This document shows positions 7,427-15,711 of a stretch of DNA of 64,000 nt, one piece after another (the first letter of the stretch is position 1; each line of letters starts with the position of its first letter). The translations under genes were made by a program, and so were the position numbers. The DNA comes from Candidatus Saccharimonadota bacterium (GTDB lineage Bacteria; Patescibacteriota; Saccharimonadia; Saccharimonadales; Saccharimonadaceae), in NCBI GenBank assembly GCA_028286395.1, contig JAQBRS010000003.1:124001-188000 (forward strand), in the 5' to 3' direction. The notes under the pieces are model-generated. The model was not told where the DNA came from. It did not search any database and saw nothing but the letters and a program-made list of their open reading frames with translations.

Positions 7427-9361
7427 CTAGCTCTTCTTGCGAGCGCTGCGCTCTTTGCCGAGTTTGATGCCCTTCTCGAGAAGTTCACCGGGGGTGTACT
7501 TCTCTGAGAGGACGGCCTCGACGGTAGCCGCCGGAATGCCGTAGCTTTCCGCCAGCTCTGTAATGGAGACTCCTTCCGCCTGCGCCCTCGCAACGATGGC
7601 AGCGAGAGTCTCGTCATCAAGGGTCTGTCCGATCACCGGGCTAGTGATCGTAGCAGGCTTGCTGACAGGCGTCGGCTCCACGATGGGTGCCGGCGCTTTG
7701 ACTGATTCTGCGGTCGACGGGCGGTCGTCCACAGGTGCAGGCGTCGGCTCCTCGCTGGCTTGCGAGGCATCGCTTGCAGGAGCAGGTGGTTGCTCGACTG
7801 AAGTCGAACCAGGTACCACCGGCTCACCGTTCCTTATAGCAGCCAGAGCCGCCCCGAGAGCGCCACCGAAGGAGGCACCGTTCAAGGCATCGCTCTGAAC
7901 GTCGAGCTTGCCGAGCAGTGCGGGGAAGTCTCCCAGGACCTTCGAAAAAAGGTTGTCTCCTGTATTCGTTCCGCCGCCCAGATCAACAAACTTGGCGTTC
8001 TTGCCGACCTCGGCCATAACCGTCGCCGTCTGCGTCGCGATGGTGATGCGAGTCTTCGACTCGATCTCCGCCAACGTGACGTGAAGGTTCGCACCTTCGT
8101 TTGCAGCGAGCGCGTCAGCCATGAGGCGCTGAGCCTCGGCCTCAGATGTACCACGTGCAAGGATTGCGGCAGCTTCTGCCTCACCCTGTGCCCGCGCGAT
8201 CTCGGCCTGAGCCAGACCCGTCTGACGAATCCGGTTCGACTCCGCTTCAGCCGTCTTGCTGATGGCGTCTGCCTCACCCTGAGCAGTGATAACCCTGGAT
8301 TGGGCCACGCCCTCGGCGTTCTTCTTGGCGACATCAGCCGCGGCACCTGCTTCGACCACCGACTGTTGGGCGGCGGCCTCTGCCTCGATGACCTGCGTCT
8401 GCTTGGCGGTCTCCGCTTCGGTCACCTTGACCTCGCGACGAGCCGCTGCGGCCGTCTGGTTCTGCTGCTCCCGAATGACCTCGACCTGTCCCTGACGGGT
8501 GGCGAGGTCCTGGTTGCGCAGCTCCAGCTGGAGCTGTCCTGCGATCTCGGCGTCGGCGTCCGCAACGGACGTCTCGGCCTTGATCGCAGCCCTTCGCAGC
8601 GAGAGATCGCGCTGCTGTTCGGCGAGCGCCAGGTCACGCTGCTGTTCGGCAGCCTTGGAGGCCTGGTCGGCCTCGGCACTGCGAACGGCGATCGCCTGAT
8701 CGGCTTCGGCCGTGAGGTTGGCGGCTTGACGTCGCGCAGCTTCACGGTCTTCGGCTGCCAGGTTCTTGAAGTAGTCGCTGTTGTCGGAGATCTTTCCGAT
8801 GTTAAGCGACACCAAGAGGTAACCGAGCTGCTTCATGTTCGGAGCAACCCCGGTATTAACCTCTGTCGCGAGCTCGGCCTTGCCCTGAACCAGGGCCTGA
8901 GGCGTAAGCGTCGCAACGACGGCACGAACTTCACCTTCCAGCGTCTGCTGGAGGGCCTTGCTGATCTCCTCCGGCTTGTAGTTGGTGAAGCCAAGGATAG
9001 CGTTCCGGATCGACTCGTTGAGCTGACCCGTGTCGTCCAGTGACGTGTCAGCGCGAAGTTGAGCCGTCCACTCCACGATCACTGGGACCATGGACTTGGA
9101 CTGCGTCTCGTCATCGCTTGACGTCACGGTGATCATGCCGAGGTCAAAGACGGTCGCCTTGCGGAACGGTGGCACGAATGCGCCACCTCCCACGAGGATT
9201 CGCGGTCCCTTCTTGCCACCCGTGATCACCAGCGCCTGGTTGGCGTCCGCAATCTTGTAGCGCGAGCGCACGTAGATGAAGACGATCAACGCGACGATGA
9301 TCAGGACCGGAATTGCGAGGAGCCAGGAAAGGCCCCCCAAGAAACCAAGGATTGCGTCCAA
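7427..9361 (-). CDS. Flotillin-like SPFH-domain membrane scaffold protein
   Basis: 644 residues. One N-terminal membrane helix (about 12-32) is followed by the SPFH/band 7 domain (about 35-220), with VPVIVEW and the typical EEIS...LEGEVRAVVATLTPQ block. Then comes a long Ala/Glu/Gln-rich coiled coil with flotillin EA repeats (about 220-450), an Ala/Pro-rich linker, and a C-terminal globular piece with an HTH-like look (TITELAESYGIPAATVEAVL region). Flotillins organise membrane microdomains. The start is TTG 9361, 7 nt after GAGAGGA; no ATG is available before the membrane helix. GC content and third-codon GC are clearly higher than in adjacent genes. It is a single-gene unit with consensus promoter, hairpin leader and terminator. 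Confidence 0.85.
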   Translation of the reverse strand: MDAILGFLGGLSWLLAIPVLIIVALIVFIYVRSRYKIADANQALVITGGKKGPRILVGGGAFVPPFRKATVFDLGMITVTSSDDETQSKSMVPVIVEWTAQLRADTSLDDTGQLNESIRNAILGFTNYKPEEISKALQQTLEGEVRAVVATLTPQALVQGKAELATEVNTGVAPNMKQLGYLLVSLNIGKISDNSDYFKNLAAEDREAARRQAANLTAEADQAIAVRSAEADQASKAAEQQRDLALAEQQRDLSLRRAAIKAETSVADADAEIAGQLQLELRNQDLATRQGQVEVIREQQNQTAAAARREVKVTEAETAKQTQVIEAEAAAQQSVVEAGAAADVAKKNAEGVAQSRVITAQGEADAISKTAEAESNRIRQTGLAQAEIARAQGEAEAAAILARGTSEAEAQRLMADALAANEGANLHVTLAEIESKTRITIATQTATVMAEVGKNAKFVDLGGGTNTGDNLFSKVLGDFPALLGKLDVQSDALNGASFGGALGAALAAIRNGEPVVPGSTSVEQPPAPASDASQASEEPTPAPVDDRPSTAESVKAPAPIVEPTPVSKPATITSPVIGQTLDDETLAAIVARAQAEGVSITELAESYGIPAATVEAVLSEKYTPGELLEKGIKLGKERSARKKS

Positions 9362-9391
9362 GGTGTTCCTCTCTGTTTGTTGTGTTGTTCA

Positions 9392-9492
9392 CTAACTGCG
9401 ACGCAGTTAGCTACATGGTGTTGCATTGTGAAGCTACGCTGCAACTCCACCTGCAGTTTTTTTATTTTAGACTATTTACGACTATATGTCAA
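9392..9492 (-). promoter_or_regulatory. Flotillin promoter and hairpin leader
   Basis: Minus-strand TTGACA (9487-9492), 17 nt, TAAAAT (9464-9469): a near-consensus sigma70 promoter. The leader has a GTTGCA/TGCAAC stem and a perfect palindromic hairpin CTAACTGCG-A-CGCAGTTAG (9392-9410), about 30 nt upstream of the TTG start. Confidence 0.7.
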
Positions 9493-9621
9493 TGGTTTAA
9501 CAGATTGACAGACTTATGTAAATACAAAAAAACAGAGGTCTTTAAGCATAGCAACCTTGCCGGGGGATAGTGGCGTGTTCTACAAATTGCTTTTATGTCG
9601 TAATTGTGATATAAAAATATA

Positions 9622-11286
9622 ATGACACCAGAGCTACGTGACCATGGAGACCATTTCACCCCAGAAGAAGGTAATGAGGCCCTGAAGCTATGGGATGAAT
9701 TTAGCAACTGGCTTGAACTTACGGCTGATCTCGATCAAGAAGATCCCACTATTGTCGCAGAACGCCAATCTTTTCTCGATCGAATGAGCACCCAAGCTGC
9801 GCTTCATCCTTCAATCGAAGACTTGCCCGAAAATGCGCCCGAACTTGTCCGAAGACGAGTCCTTATAGCGATCAACAAATCCCTGCCATACCAAGAACCC
9901 GTCGACAGCCTTTCGAAAGCCGTCGACCGTTATGGCATCAGCCTTGAACGTCTCCGTTCTTACAACCTTAACTGGTATGATGAGCAAAAGCTCCTTCTTG
10001 CGACTGCCTATGCAGCCAAGAGCCGGCACACAAAAGCTGGTGAAAAACTAGCAAAAAAGGCCCGCGCCATTTTGCGACATGAAGCAACCAATAGAATGCC
10101 GGATGGTCAATCAATCGATGACTACGAAAACGAGAACGAAGCAATTGCTGAAGTACATAAACGCGGTGATCACGCTCTAAGACAAATTCATGCAGCTGGT
10201 CTATCTACGTTGTTTGAATTAATGAACGTTGGCAAACTTCCAGATACTGCTCCCATTCCCAACATCGACACAGTCCTTCCGATTGTTGGGAAAAATTACT
10301 TAAAAACAGATACGACCCTCTGGACGGCGCTTCAGGATGCAAGCGATGCCTACGTCGAACCACTGGATGACTCTGATGCAGATTTTGCAGAGATTTTCAA
10401 AGATGAAGAACCGTTCGTTAACCTCACTTCGGAAGAAATTAAACGCCGCTTGACCCAATTACCAATTGTAGAAGACGAACTAAAAACTATTTTTGGCCAT
10501 GACTCGACGATAACTTACAAAGAAGTTAACCCCCTACACGATATTTCTATTCGCGATCTTGCAAGCTCGATAGAACGTGCCGACTCTTCTGATGACAATG
10601 AAGAGGGCAAAGAAGGCTCGTCAACCTTCGCAGAATATACTTTTTTAGAAATCATTCAGCCTGACGGCCAGACCTATGTTATTGCAGAGAGCCCATACGA
10701 AGCAAACGCTTGCTACGTACTACGCGGGGACGTCGTCGAAAAAGTGGGAAACCTGCTCGATACAGAATTGTCGTGGGAAGATATTATGAAGTATCCAAAA
10801 GAAACTGTCCGCCAACTTGGTGCGGTACGGTTCAATCATACTTCAGCAGGGGACGTCGTCGCCAAGATTGCAGACTATGTCCAACGACCTGCCGAAGAAA
10901 CGCTTAAACAACTTGCGCAACGTTGGCTTACTACTAGCCGAGCTGCTTTTGATCATGATCTAGAGGCAACTTCAGATAACCGCCTGCCGTTATCAATGCG
11001 GGCTATGGTGGCTACTCATCCAGAAAGTGTTAAAGAATTATTACTACAGTGGCTCGAGACAGACGAACTGCCAGCGACTATCATCCATCACCTTGGTGAA
11101 CGAGCGCTCCAGCCAAAAGTTGCTGAAACAAAGCCCGAAACGTCAGAGACAGAGCTCGATGCGTTGAAACGTGAAAATGCCGAATTACGGACACGACTTG
11201 AAGAAAAACAAGTGAGGGAGCTTAAATTCATTGCCCGCAACAAAAAGCTACGAAAGTTCATTCGGCAGCTTTTGAAAGAGTCTTAG
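9622..11286 (+). CDS. Large conserved hypothetical protein with C-terminal coiled coil
   Basis: 554 residues, soluble, acidic, not recognised. It is mostly predicted helix. The mid region (about 340-420) has beta-like segments (YTFLEIIQPDGQTYVIAES, then ACYVLRGD). The C-terminal 50 residues form a short coiled coil (ELDALKRENAELRTRLEEK) with a basic tail, suggesting oligomerisation or binding to nucleic acid or a partner. It starts at ATG 9622 with TATAAA 6 nt upstream and no ribosome site. It lies between two GC-rich cassettes but has the codon use of the general genome. Confidence 0.75.
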   Translation: MTPELRDHGDHFTPEEGNEALKLWDEFSNWLELTADLDQEDPTIVAERQSFLDRMSTQAALHPSIEDLPENAPELVRRRVLIAINKSLPYQEPVDSLSKAVDRYGISLERLRSYNLNWYDEQKLLLATAYAAKSRHTKAGEKLAKKARAILRHEATNRMPDGQSIDDYENENEAIAEVHKRGDHALRQIHAAGLSTLFELMNVGKLPDTAPIPNIDTVLPIVGKNYLKTDTTLWTALQDASDAYVEPLDDSDADFAEIFKDEEPFVNLTSEEIKRRLTQLPIVEDELKTIFGHDSTITYKEVNPLHDISIRDLASSIERADSSDDNEEGKEGSSTFAEYTFLEIIQPDGQTYVIAESPYEANACYVLRGDVVEKVGNLLDTELSWEDIMKYPKETVRQLGAVRFNHTSAGDVVAKIADYVQRPAEETLKQLAQRWLTTSRAAFDHDLEATSDNRLPLSMRAMVATHPESVKELLLQWLETDELPATIIHHLGERALQPKVAETKPETSETELDALKRENAELRTRLEEKQVRELKFIARNKKLRKFIRQLLKES

Positions 11287-11302
11287 TTCTTAAAAATCGA
11301 AT

Positions 11303-11357
11303 AGCCGCCCTCCAGAAAAGGAGAGCGACTACTCGATCCTTCTATGGATAGGCGGCT
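11303..11357. terminator. Branched hairpin between convergent genes
   Basis: AGCCGCC (11303-11309) pairs with GGCGGCT (11351-11357). The enclosed sequence can form two small hairpins (CTCC/GGAG and ATCC/GGAT). It is placed between the convergent stops at 11286 and 11366. No strong T-run on the plus strand; on the minus strand it precedes ATTCGATTTTT. Confidence 0.6.
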
Positions 11358-11365
11358 GATGAGGA

Positions 11366-11701
11366 CTAGTCCTCGACGGAGCCAAGGATGAAACGGATCG
11401 CATCGTCGTCGGTCACGACGCTGTAGGTGTCGACGTCCTCGCCGACGACGATGTCGCGCTTCTTGGCGAGGCGTCTGGCGTCGGTGAGTACCTGGGGGAG
11501 CATCTCCAAACCGATGTACTCGGTCATGTTGTGTGAGACGCCGTCCAGGACGACAGGGAATCCTCCGTGCAGGCCGAGGGCCTGGTTCAGACATTCCGTC
11601 GCCGCGTCTGCCAGAGTGTCGCCGAGACCTTCGTAAAGGTCATCGAGCGGCTTTGTCAGTAGTTCCTCGATCTGATCCGTGTTTCCATCTGTATTCGTCA
11701 T
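11366..11701 (-). CDS. Small acidic hypothetical protein (GC-rich cassette)
   Basis: 111 residues, strongly acidic, soluble, no recognised domain. The N-terminal half is helical (QIEELLTKPLDDLYEGLGDTL); the C-terminal half has short strands (VVLDGVSHN; DVDTYSVVTDDDAI). It has an excellent ribosome site, AAGGAG 7 nt before the ATG. Codons end mostly in G/C, as in the flotillin and 12007 genes. Upstream on this strand TTGCTT-N17-TATAAT and a CTGAG/CTCAG leader hairpin can be seen. Function unknown. Confidence 0.7.
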   Translation of the reverse strand: MTNTDGNTDQIEELLTKPLDDLYEGLGDTLADAATECLNQALGLHGGFPVVLDGVSHNMTEYIGLEMLPQVLTDARRLAKKRDIVVGEDVDTYSVVTDDDAIRFILGSVED

Positions 11702-11790
11702 GCTTATTCTCCTTCTGAGATACCGTACATTCCTAGAAATACTCAGTATACATTATATCATAAATATTCAAATAAAGCAATGTCTTCAGT
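11702..11790 (-). promoter_or_regulatory. Promoter and leader of the 11366-11701 gene
   Basis: On the minus strand TTGCTT, 17 nt, TATAAT, then a leader of about 50 nt in which CTGAG can pair with CTCAG directly before the AAGGAG ribosome site. Confidence 0.55.
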
Positions 11791-11817
11791 TACTGTGAGT
11801 CGGGGAATAAGGCTATA

Positions 11818-12006
11818 TTGACTTATAGCAAATAAAGTAGTATAGTATATACGCTGACATTACTCCCGTATGAGGTTGAGTAGATGGCACGTATTTTTTG
11901 AGCGTATTACGACAGACTGACCTGTGCCATTTTTTTGACATAGATCAGTCTGCCGTAAGGTGTACTCCGCACTCCACGGACTGGAGCCTACTCCTTAAGG
12001 AGAATC
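11818..12006 (+). promoter_or_regulatory. Promoter plus attenuator/riboswitch-like leader
   Basis: TTGACT (11818-11823), 17 nt, TATAGT (11841-11846), so transcription should begin near 11853. Stem A: ATGGCAC (11884-11890) pairs with GTGCCAT (11924-11930), directly followed by seven T, an intrinsic terminator. Stem B: TTACG-a-CAGACTGA (11907-11920) pairs with TCAGTCTG-c-CGTAA (11945-11958). The 5' arm of B lies in the loop of A and the 3' arm of A lies in the loop of B, so the stems compete or form a pseudoknot. Further down, CTCCA/TGGAG (11972-11986) and a 12-bp palindrome CTCCTTAAGGAG (11991-12002) holding the ribosome site could control translation. Confidence 0.6.
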
Positions 12007-12210
12007 ATGGCATCCCTCAAACGAGGCGACAAGGTCAAGACGATCAGCGAGATCTCGAACTTCCTGAAGCCAAACGTCAAGGACGGTGCGAAAGGAACGG
12101 TTCTCGGCGTGAAGTCGGGCAACAAGGTGGAAGTCCACTTCCCAAGCGCCGGCATCCTCTGGCCCGAGGTGACCTGTGAGGTCGACGTGAAGTTTCTCGA
12201 CAAGCTCTAA
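12007..12210 (+). CDS. Small SH3/KOW-like beta-barrel protein
   Basis: 67 residues. LKRGDKVKTI at the start and GAKGTVLGVKSGNKVEVHF in the middle read like a small KOW/SH3-type barrel, a fold common in RNA- or ribosome-binding proteins, with a basic N-terminal half. The exact role is unknown. The AAGGAG ribosome site is in a palindrome 4 nt before the ATG. By hand count 55 of 67 codons end in G or C (82%), against about 49% for the glutaredoxin gene at 32030. It is preceded by the attenuator-like leader and followed by a strong terminator, so it is probably well expressed and regulated on its own. Confidence 0.75.
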   Translation: MASLKRGDKVKTISEISNFLKPNVKDGAKGTVLGVKSGNKVEVHFPSAGILWPEVTCEVDVKFLDKL

Positions 12211-12253
12211 CGAGCGACCCTGCAACTACACCTACACCACGCTCAGAATACAA

Positions 12254-12295
12254 AAGCCCCCGCATACGTACGTTTTTTGTACGAGGCGGGGGCTT
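12254..12295 (+). terminator. Strong hairpin terminator
   Basis: AAGCCCCCGC pairs with GCGGGGGCTT; an inner CGTAC/GTACG stem extends it. It follows the 12007-12210 gene and precedes the opposite-strand tRNA-Gln. Confidence 0.85.
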
Positions 12296-12313
12296 ATTCT
12301 ATTGGGATCACTT

Positions 12314-12388
12314 TGGCTGGGGATGAGGGATTCGAACCCCCGAATGTCGGCACCAAAAGCCGATGCCTTACCACTTGGCGAATCCCCA
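12314..12388 (-). tRNA. tRNA-Gln(UUG), CCA encoded
   Basis: 75 nt on the minus strand, 7-bp acceptor (TGGGGAT/ATCCCCA), GGTTCGAATCC T-arm and anticodon arm TCGGC-TTTTGGT-GCCGA with anticodon TTG. The 3' CCA is encoded (12314-12316). Confidence 0.95.
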
Positions 12389-12526
12389 ATGCATGATTCG
12401 TGGAAAGAACTTAGTTATTTTACCATATTCAGACTGATTTGTACGTATTTTTTATCTGTTAAGCCAGCCTAGAGGGACCCGATATAATATACTCATTTAT
12501 ACGTTTACTTCTCCGCTTATGCTTGA

Positions 12527-12532
12527 TACAAT
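12527..12532 (+). promoter_or_regulatory. -10 box of the pilin-like gene
   Basis: TACAAT ends 8 nt before ATG 12541 with no ribosome site; predicts a leaderless mRNA. A second TATAAT-like box lies near 12483. Confidence 0.55.
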
Positions 12533-12540
12533 AACGTCAT

Positions 12541-14229
12541 ATGGATAGGGTTAGGGAAAGAATTCGCGGATTCACGCTTATTGAGCTTATCGTTGTTATT
12601 GCGGTTATCGGAATTCTCGCCACTATTACGGTTGTTGGATTTGGTCGCTATCAAGGTGATACACGCGACGCTCGTCGTTCTTCAAGTGCCAGTGTTATTG
12701 CTGAAGCACTCGAAAAGTACTATGACCTGAACGGAGAGTACCCAAGTTGTGCAGCCCTTACTGCATCAGGAAGTGTCATTTCAACGACCACCCTAAAAGG
12801 CGTCGACACAAATACACTCGTCGCACCTCAGGCGCCAAGTGCTGATATCACAAATGCGAACTCTATTAAATGTACGAGTTCAGGAAGCACGTTGACGACA
12901 AATGGCGTCGACTTCTTCGAATATCAAGGTGATGGTAGCCCTGAATGTGCCGCTTCCGGCTCTTGTTTGAGCTTTACATTGAAATACAAGGACGAGACCG
13001 ATGGCCAAATTAAAACGATTACCAGCCGACGTTCGACAAACATTGCGACATCAGGAAATATCACTAACCTGACAGCAAACTCTACCAGCTTTACCTCGAT
13101 CGGATTGAACTGGAGTCCTGTTATCAATACAGCTACTTACGATATTCAGGTTTCACTGAGCCCGACTTACAATACAAACGGATTCGTGACGATTTTCTCC
13201 TCAACCAGTAGCTCAACGAATACCGCGAGCATCACAGGCCTTAGTGCTTCGACAACGTATTACTTCCTTGTTCGTCCAGTATCTGGTACGGGTGGCAAAG
13301 GCGCGTGGTCTAATCTAGCGACGGCAACGACCAGGTCGCTTGCGACACCCATCGTCACCGCAAACGTCGATAGTGGCACACAGATCACTATTTCATGGGC
13401 ACAGATTACCTTTGCAACGAACTACAATGTTCAGCGAAGCACCACAAGCGGATTCCCTGCAGACGCAACGACCACCTCATCAAGTCAACTACCAACAGGT
13501 GTCACAACACAGACAAAAACATACACAGACGAAGCACCAGGACAGATTCACTGGTACCGCGTTCAAGCAACTGCTAGCTCAGGTACACAAGTCAGTGACT
13601 GGTCAACACCAGTACAAATGAGCCCTGCTGTTGTTCCCGCGGCGTTCACCATCACAAAGACCGACCCTCAGTATAATATTGAACGCGTCACCTCAAACGC
13701 TGTCTGTACCGCGGGTACCGTGCCGTACTACCAATGGTTCAAGAATGGTGTTGCTTGGACAGAAGGAAGTGGTGCAAGCTACCAAACCGTTGACGCCGTC
13801 TTCCCACAATGGAATTACACGCTCAAGGTAACAAACAATACACGTTGCCAAACATCAACCTACCAGTCACCATACGTCGCTGCAAGCAACAGTGTCAGCC
13901 GTACATTATCAGCGCCAACCTCAAGCATCGGAAATACCTCATACCGTACGATGACCTGGGACTGGACATGTCCTTCGGGAACAACATCGTATACGTACTC
14001 GTGGCATATTACAGGAAGTGTCAATAAGTCTGGGTCTGGATCTGGTGGTGCATCAACAAGTGGAAGCGGTGGGTACAGCAACACAGGTGTCGCCTGGGGA
14101 AGTGGTCGTGGATACTTTACGATCAACTGTAGCGCCGGTGGCACATACGGATGGGGCACTATTAGCGATAGCTCGCAGGGTGGATTTGGACCCGGTTGTC
14201 TTCCAATGACAGGAAGCTGCCCACCATAA
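12541..14229 (+). CDS. Type IV pilin-like surface protein with fibronectin type III domains
   Basis: 562 residues. The N-terminus MDRVRERIRGFTLIELIVVIAVIGILA is a textbook class III prepilin signal: cleavage Gly/Phe, Glu at +5, then a hydrophobic helix. A short pilin/pseudopilin head follows (ARRSSSASVIAEALEKYYDLNGEYPS). Two FN3-type beta sandwiches come next (about 180-270 and 270-365, with the SITGLSASTTYYFLV repeat type), then an Ig-like segment and a Ser/Gly-rich end. It is far longer than a shaft pilin, so it is probably a tip or adhesive component of a type IV pilus-like fibre. Many secreted-side cysteines may form disulfides. The next gene follows 20 nt later. Confidence 0.85.
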   Translation: MDRVRERIRGFTLIELIVVIAVIGILATITVVGFGRYQGDTRDARRSSSASVIAEALEKYYDLNGEYPSCAALTASGSVISTTTLKGVDTNTLVAPQAPSADITNANSIKCTSSGSTLTTNGVDFFEYQGDGSPECAASGSCLSFTLKYKDETDGQIKTITSRRSTNIATSGNITNLTANSTSFTSIGLNWSPVINTATYDIQVSLSPTYNTNGFVTIFSSTSSSTNTASITGLSASTTYYFLVRPVSGTGGKGAWSNLATATTRSLATPIVTANVDSGTQITISWAQITFATNYNVQRSTTSGFPADATTTSSSQLPTGVTTQTKTYTDEAPGQIHWYRVQATASSGTQVSDWSTPVQMSPAVVPAAFTITKTDPQYNIERVTSNAVCTAGTVPYYQWFKNGVAWTEGSGASYQTVDAVFPQWNYTLKVTNNTRCQTSTYQSPYVAASNSVSRTLSAPTSSIGNTSYRTMTWDWTCPSGTTSYTYSWHITGSVNKSGSGSGGASTSGSGGYSNTGVAWGSGRGYFTINCSAGGTYGWGTISDSSQGGFGPGCLPMTGSCPP

Positions 14230-14248
14230 CCAAATGGGGAAATATACT

Positions 14249-15178
14249 ATGGATAATGATAATTTAGATGATCTCAAAGCTCAGTACGAGCTCCCAGTTA
14301 CAAAGAAGAAGTCCTCCAAAGGACGCGCTATTCTTCTTGCTGCTTTAGTCGTGATTATATCTGCAGGGCTTGCTGTTGGCGGACTCGTCCTCTTTAAAGG
14401 CAAGACGAGCGATACAGCAACAGCACCTGGTGCGACAACGGTCGCAGGTCCAAAGCCAAGCGATATCATTGATAAGATCGCAGCTGATTCAACGGTTAAT
14501 GATGCAAAAGGGTATACGCTTTTCCGCGCCAGTAGCGGTAGCACTGACGTCATATCAGATACAAGCTCCGTCATCTTCCCTCATAGTGGGTATTCGTACA
14601 TCACAAATATCGCCCCCGAAGATGGATTGAAATTCTCACTCGCCTCTGACGGTACGTCGAACAAAACTGCTATGACGGCTGTTATTCAAAAAGCACTCGC
14701 TACTGCCTCGTATGTGGAAACGAAGCAAGATACGTCGGCCCTCAGCGCCTACAAGATCACTACGTATGTCAACGGTGGCACGGTGTGTCAACTTGTCGAC
14801 TATGCTAACGCGGCAGAGCTGACTGGGTTTGAGCAAAGTATTCTTTGTGCATCGAGCGCCTCATTACAAGCTTCATACGCCAACGTGACGGCACAGCTCA
14901 ACAAAGCTGATCCAGCGGTTGCAGGAACAGCAAAAGTAGTCACACAATCGACCGTGATGAACGGCACAAAAAAGCTCCTTACCTTATCCGTGCAAGCAAA
15001 CGGTTCAAGTAATACCACAAACTATTACTTCGCAACACTCGACACAAGTTACGGATATATCGGTAAGCGCGCAACGCCATCAGTCGATAACGCGGATAGC
15101 TACAATCTCTCCGACGAATTCAAAAAGAATATCTCGGACGCAAAGTGGGGAACATTCCTCACTGACAATATCAAGTAA
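14249..15178 (+). CDS. Membrane-anchored extracellular protein, unknown
   Basis: About 309 residues: short polar cytoplasmic N-terminus with a Lys cluster, one membrane helix (about 28-50), then a Ser/Thr/Ala-rich extracellular domain with two cysteines (about 180 and 200). No named family recognised. ATG 14249 is chosen (GGGGA 8 nt upstream); ATG 14234 would add five residues. It follows the pilin-like gene closely and is probably co-transcribed, suggesting a role in the same surface structure. A convergent gene ends 4 nt after its stop. Confidence 0.7.
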   Translation: MDNDNLDDLKAQYELPVTKKKSSKGRAILLAALVVIISAGLAVGGLVLFKGKTSDTATAPGATTVAGPKPSDIIDKIAADSTVNDAKGYTLFRASSGSTDVISDTSSVIFPHSGYSYITNIAPEDGLKFSLASDGTSNKTAMTAVIQKALATASYVETKQDTSALSAYKITTYVNGGTVCQLVDYANAAELTGFEQSILCASSASLQASYANVTAQLNKADPAVAGTAKVVTQSTVMNGTKKLLTLSVQANGSSNTTNYYFATLDTSYGYIGKRATPSVDNADSYNLSDEFKKNISDAKWGTFLTDNIK

Positions 15179-15181
15179 GTC

Positions 15182-15670
15182 TTAACTCGTTTTAATACGA
15201 CGATACGTAAACTTAGCGTTCTGACGCCATTGGCCCGAACTGTCGCTATCATATTGATAGATGATGCCGGCTTTGACTTCGCTAATCAGAATCAGTGCTG
15301 GGCTATACGGTGTCAGCGTGCGGTAAAATGCGATATCTTGCTGATTAATGTGGCCACGACCTGGAAAGATCTCTCGAAATTTCTTAGTCCCAATTTCATC
15401 AAAGTAGTGGGGGCGATTCTTTGGTGGTAAATACAATTCAGCCTTCAGTCCCACACGAGAAACGATCTTTTGCACGTCAGATAAGAGTAGTTTTGATTGG
15501 GCATCGATATAGAGGAATAATTGCTTTTTCTTGGTCAAGAAAAGCGTTGCTTCGGCGGTGCGACTGACGGGGAAACTGCGAGCAATAACGGAGTCGATCT
15601 CGGTAACGACGCCGAATTGAGCCTTGATGCTTTTCTCAAGGGCAAAGTCATGGTACACCTGTTCGTTCAT
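15182..15670 (-). CDS. Conserved hypothetical protein
   Basis: About 162 residues, soluble, mixed alpha/beta. Hydrophobic strands ATLFLTKKKQLFLYI and ALILISEVKAGIIYQY alternate with basic loops; the C-terminus WRQNAKFTYRRI is basic. No family recognised; nucleic-acid contact is possible from the charge only. ATG 15670 is preferred to 15679 because TACAAT on this strand (15678-15683) ends exactly 7 nt upstream and would overlap the longer start. It is divergent from the UvrD-like gene with overlapping promoter regions. Confidence 0.65.
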   Translation of the reverse strand: MNEQVYHDFALEKSIKAQFGVVTEIDSVIARSFPVSRTAEATLFLTKKKQLFLYIDAQSKLLLSDVQKIVSRVGLKAELYLPPKNRPHYFDEIGTKKFREIFPGRGHINQQDIAFYRTLTPYSPALILISEVKAGIIYQYDSDSSGQWRQNAKFTYRRIKTS

Positions 15671-15677
15671 GGGTGCC

Positions 15678-15703
15678 ATTGTACCACTCTTCGGTGTTAT
15701 AAT
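15678..15703. promoter_or_regulatory. Back-to-back -10 boxes of divergent genes
   Basis: Minus-strand TACAAT (15678-15683) is 7 nt before ATG 15670; plus-strand TATAAT (15698-15703) with an extended TG is 8 nt before ATG 15712. The two promoters share the same 42-bp gap, so they should compete for RNA polymerase. Confidence 0.65.
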
Positions 15704-15711
15704 GAACCGTA

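Noticed and set aside
8081-9043. Long plus-strand ORF opposite the flotillin gene
   Set aside because: It is an antisense shadow of a GC-rich coiled-coil gene: Leu/Arg/Gly-rich, no start signals.
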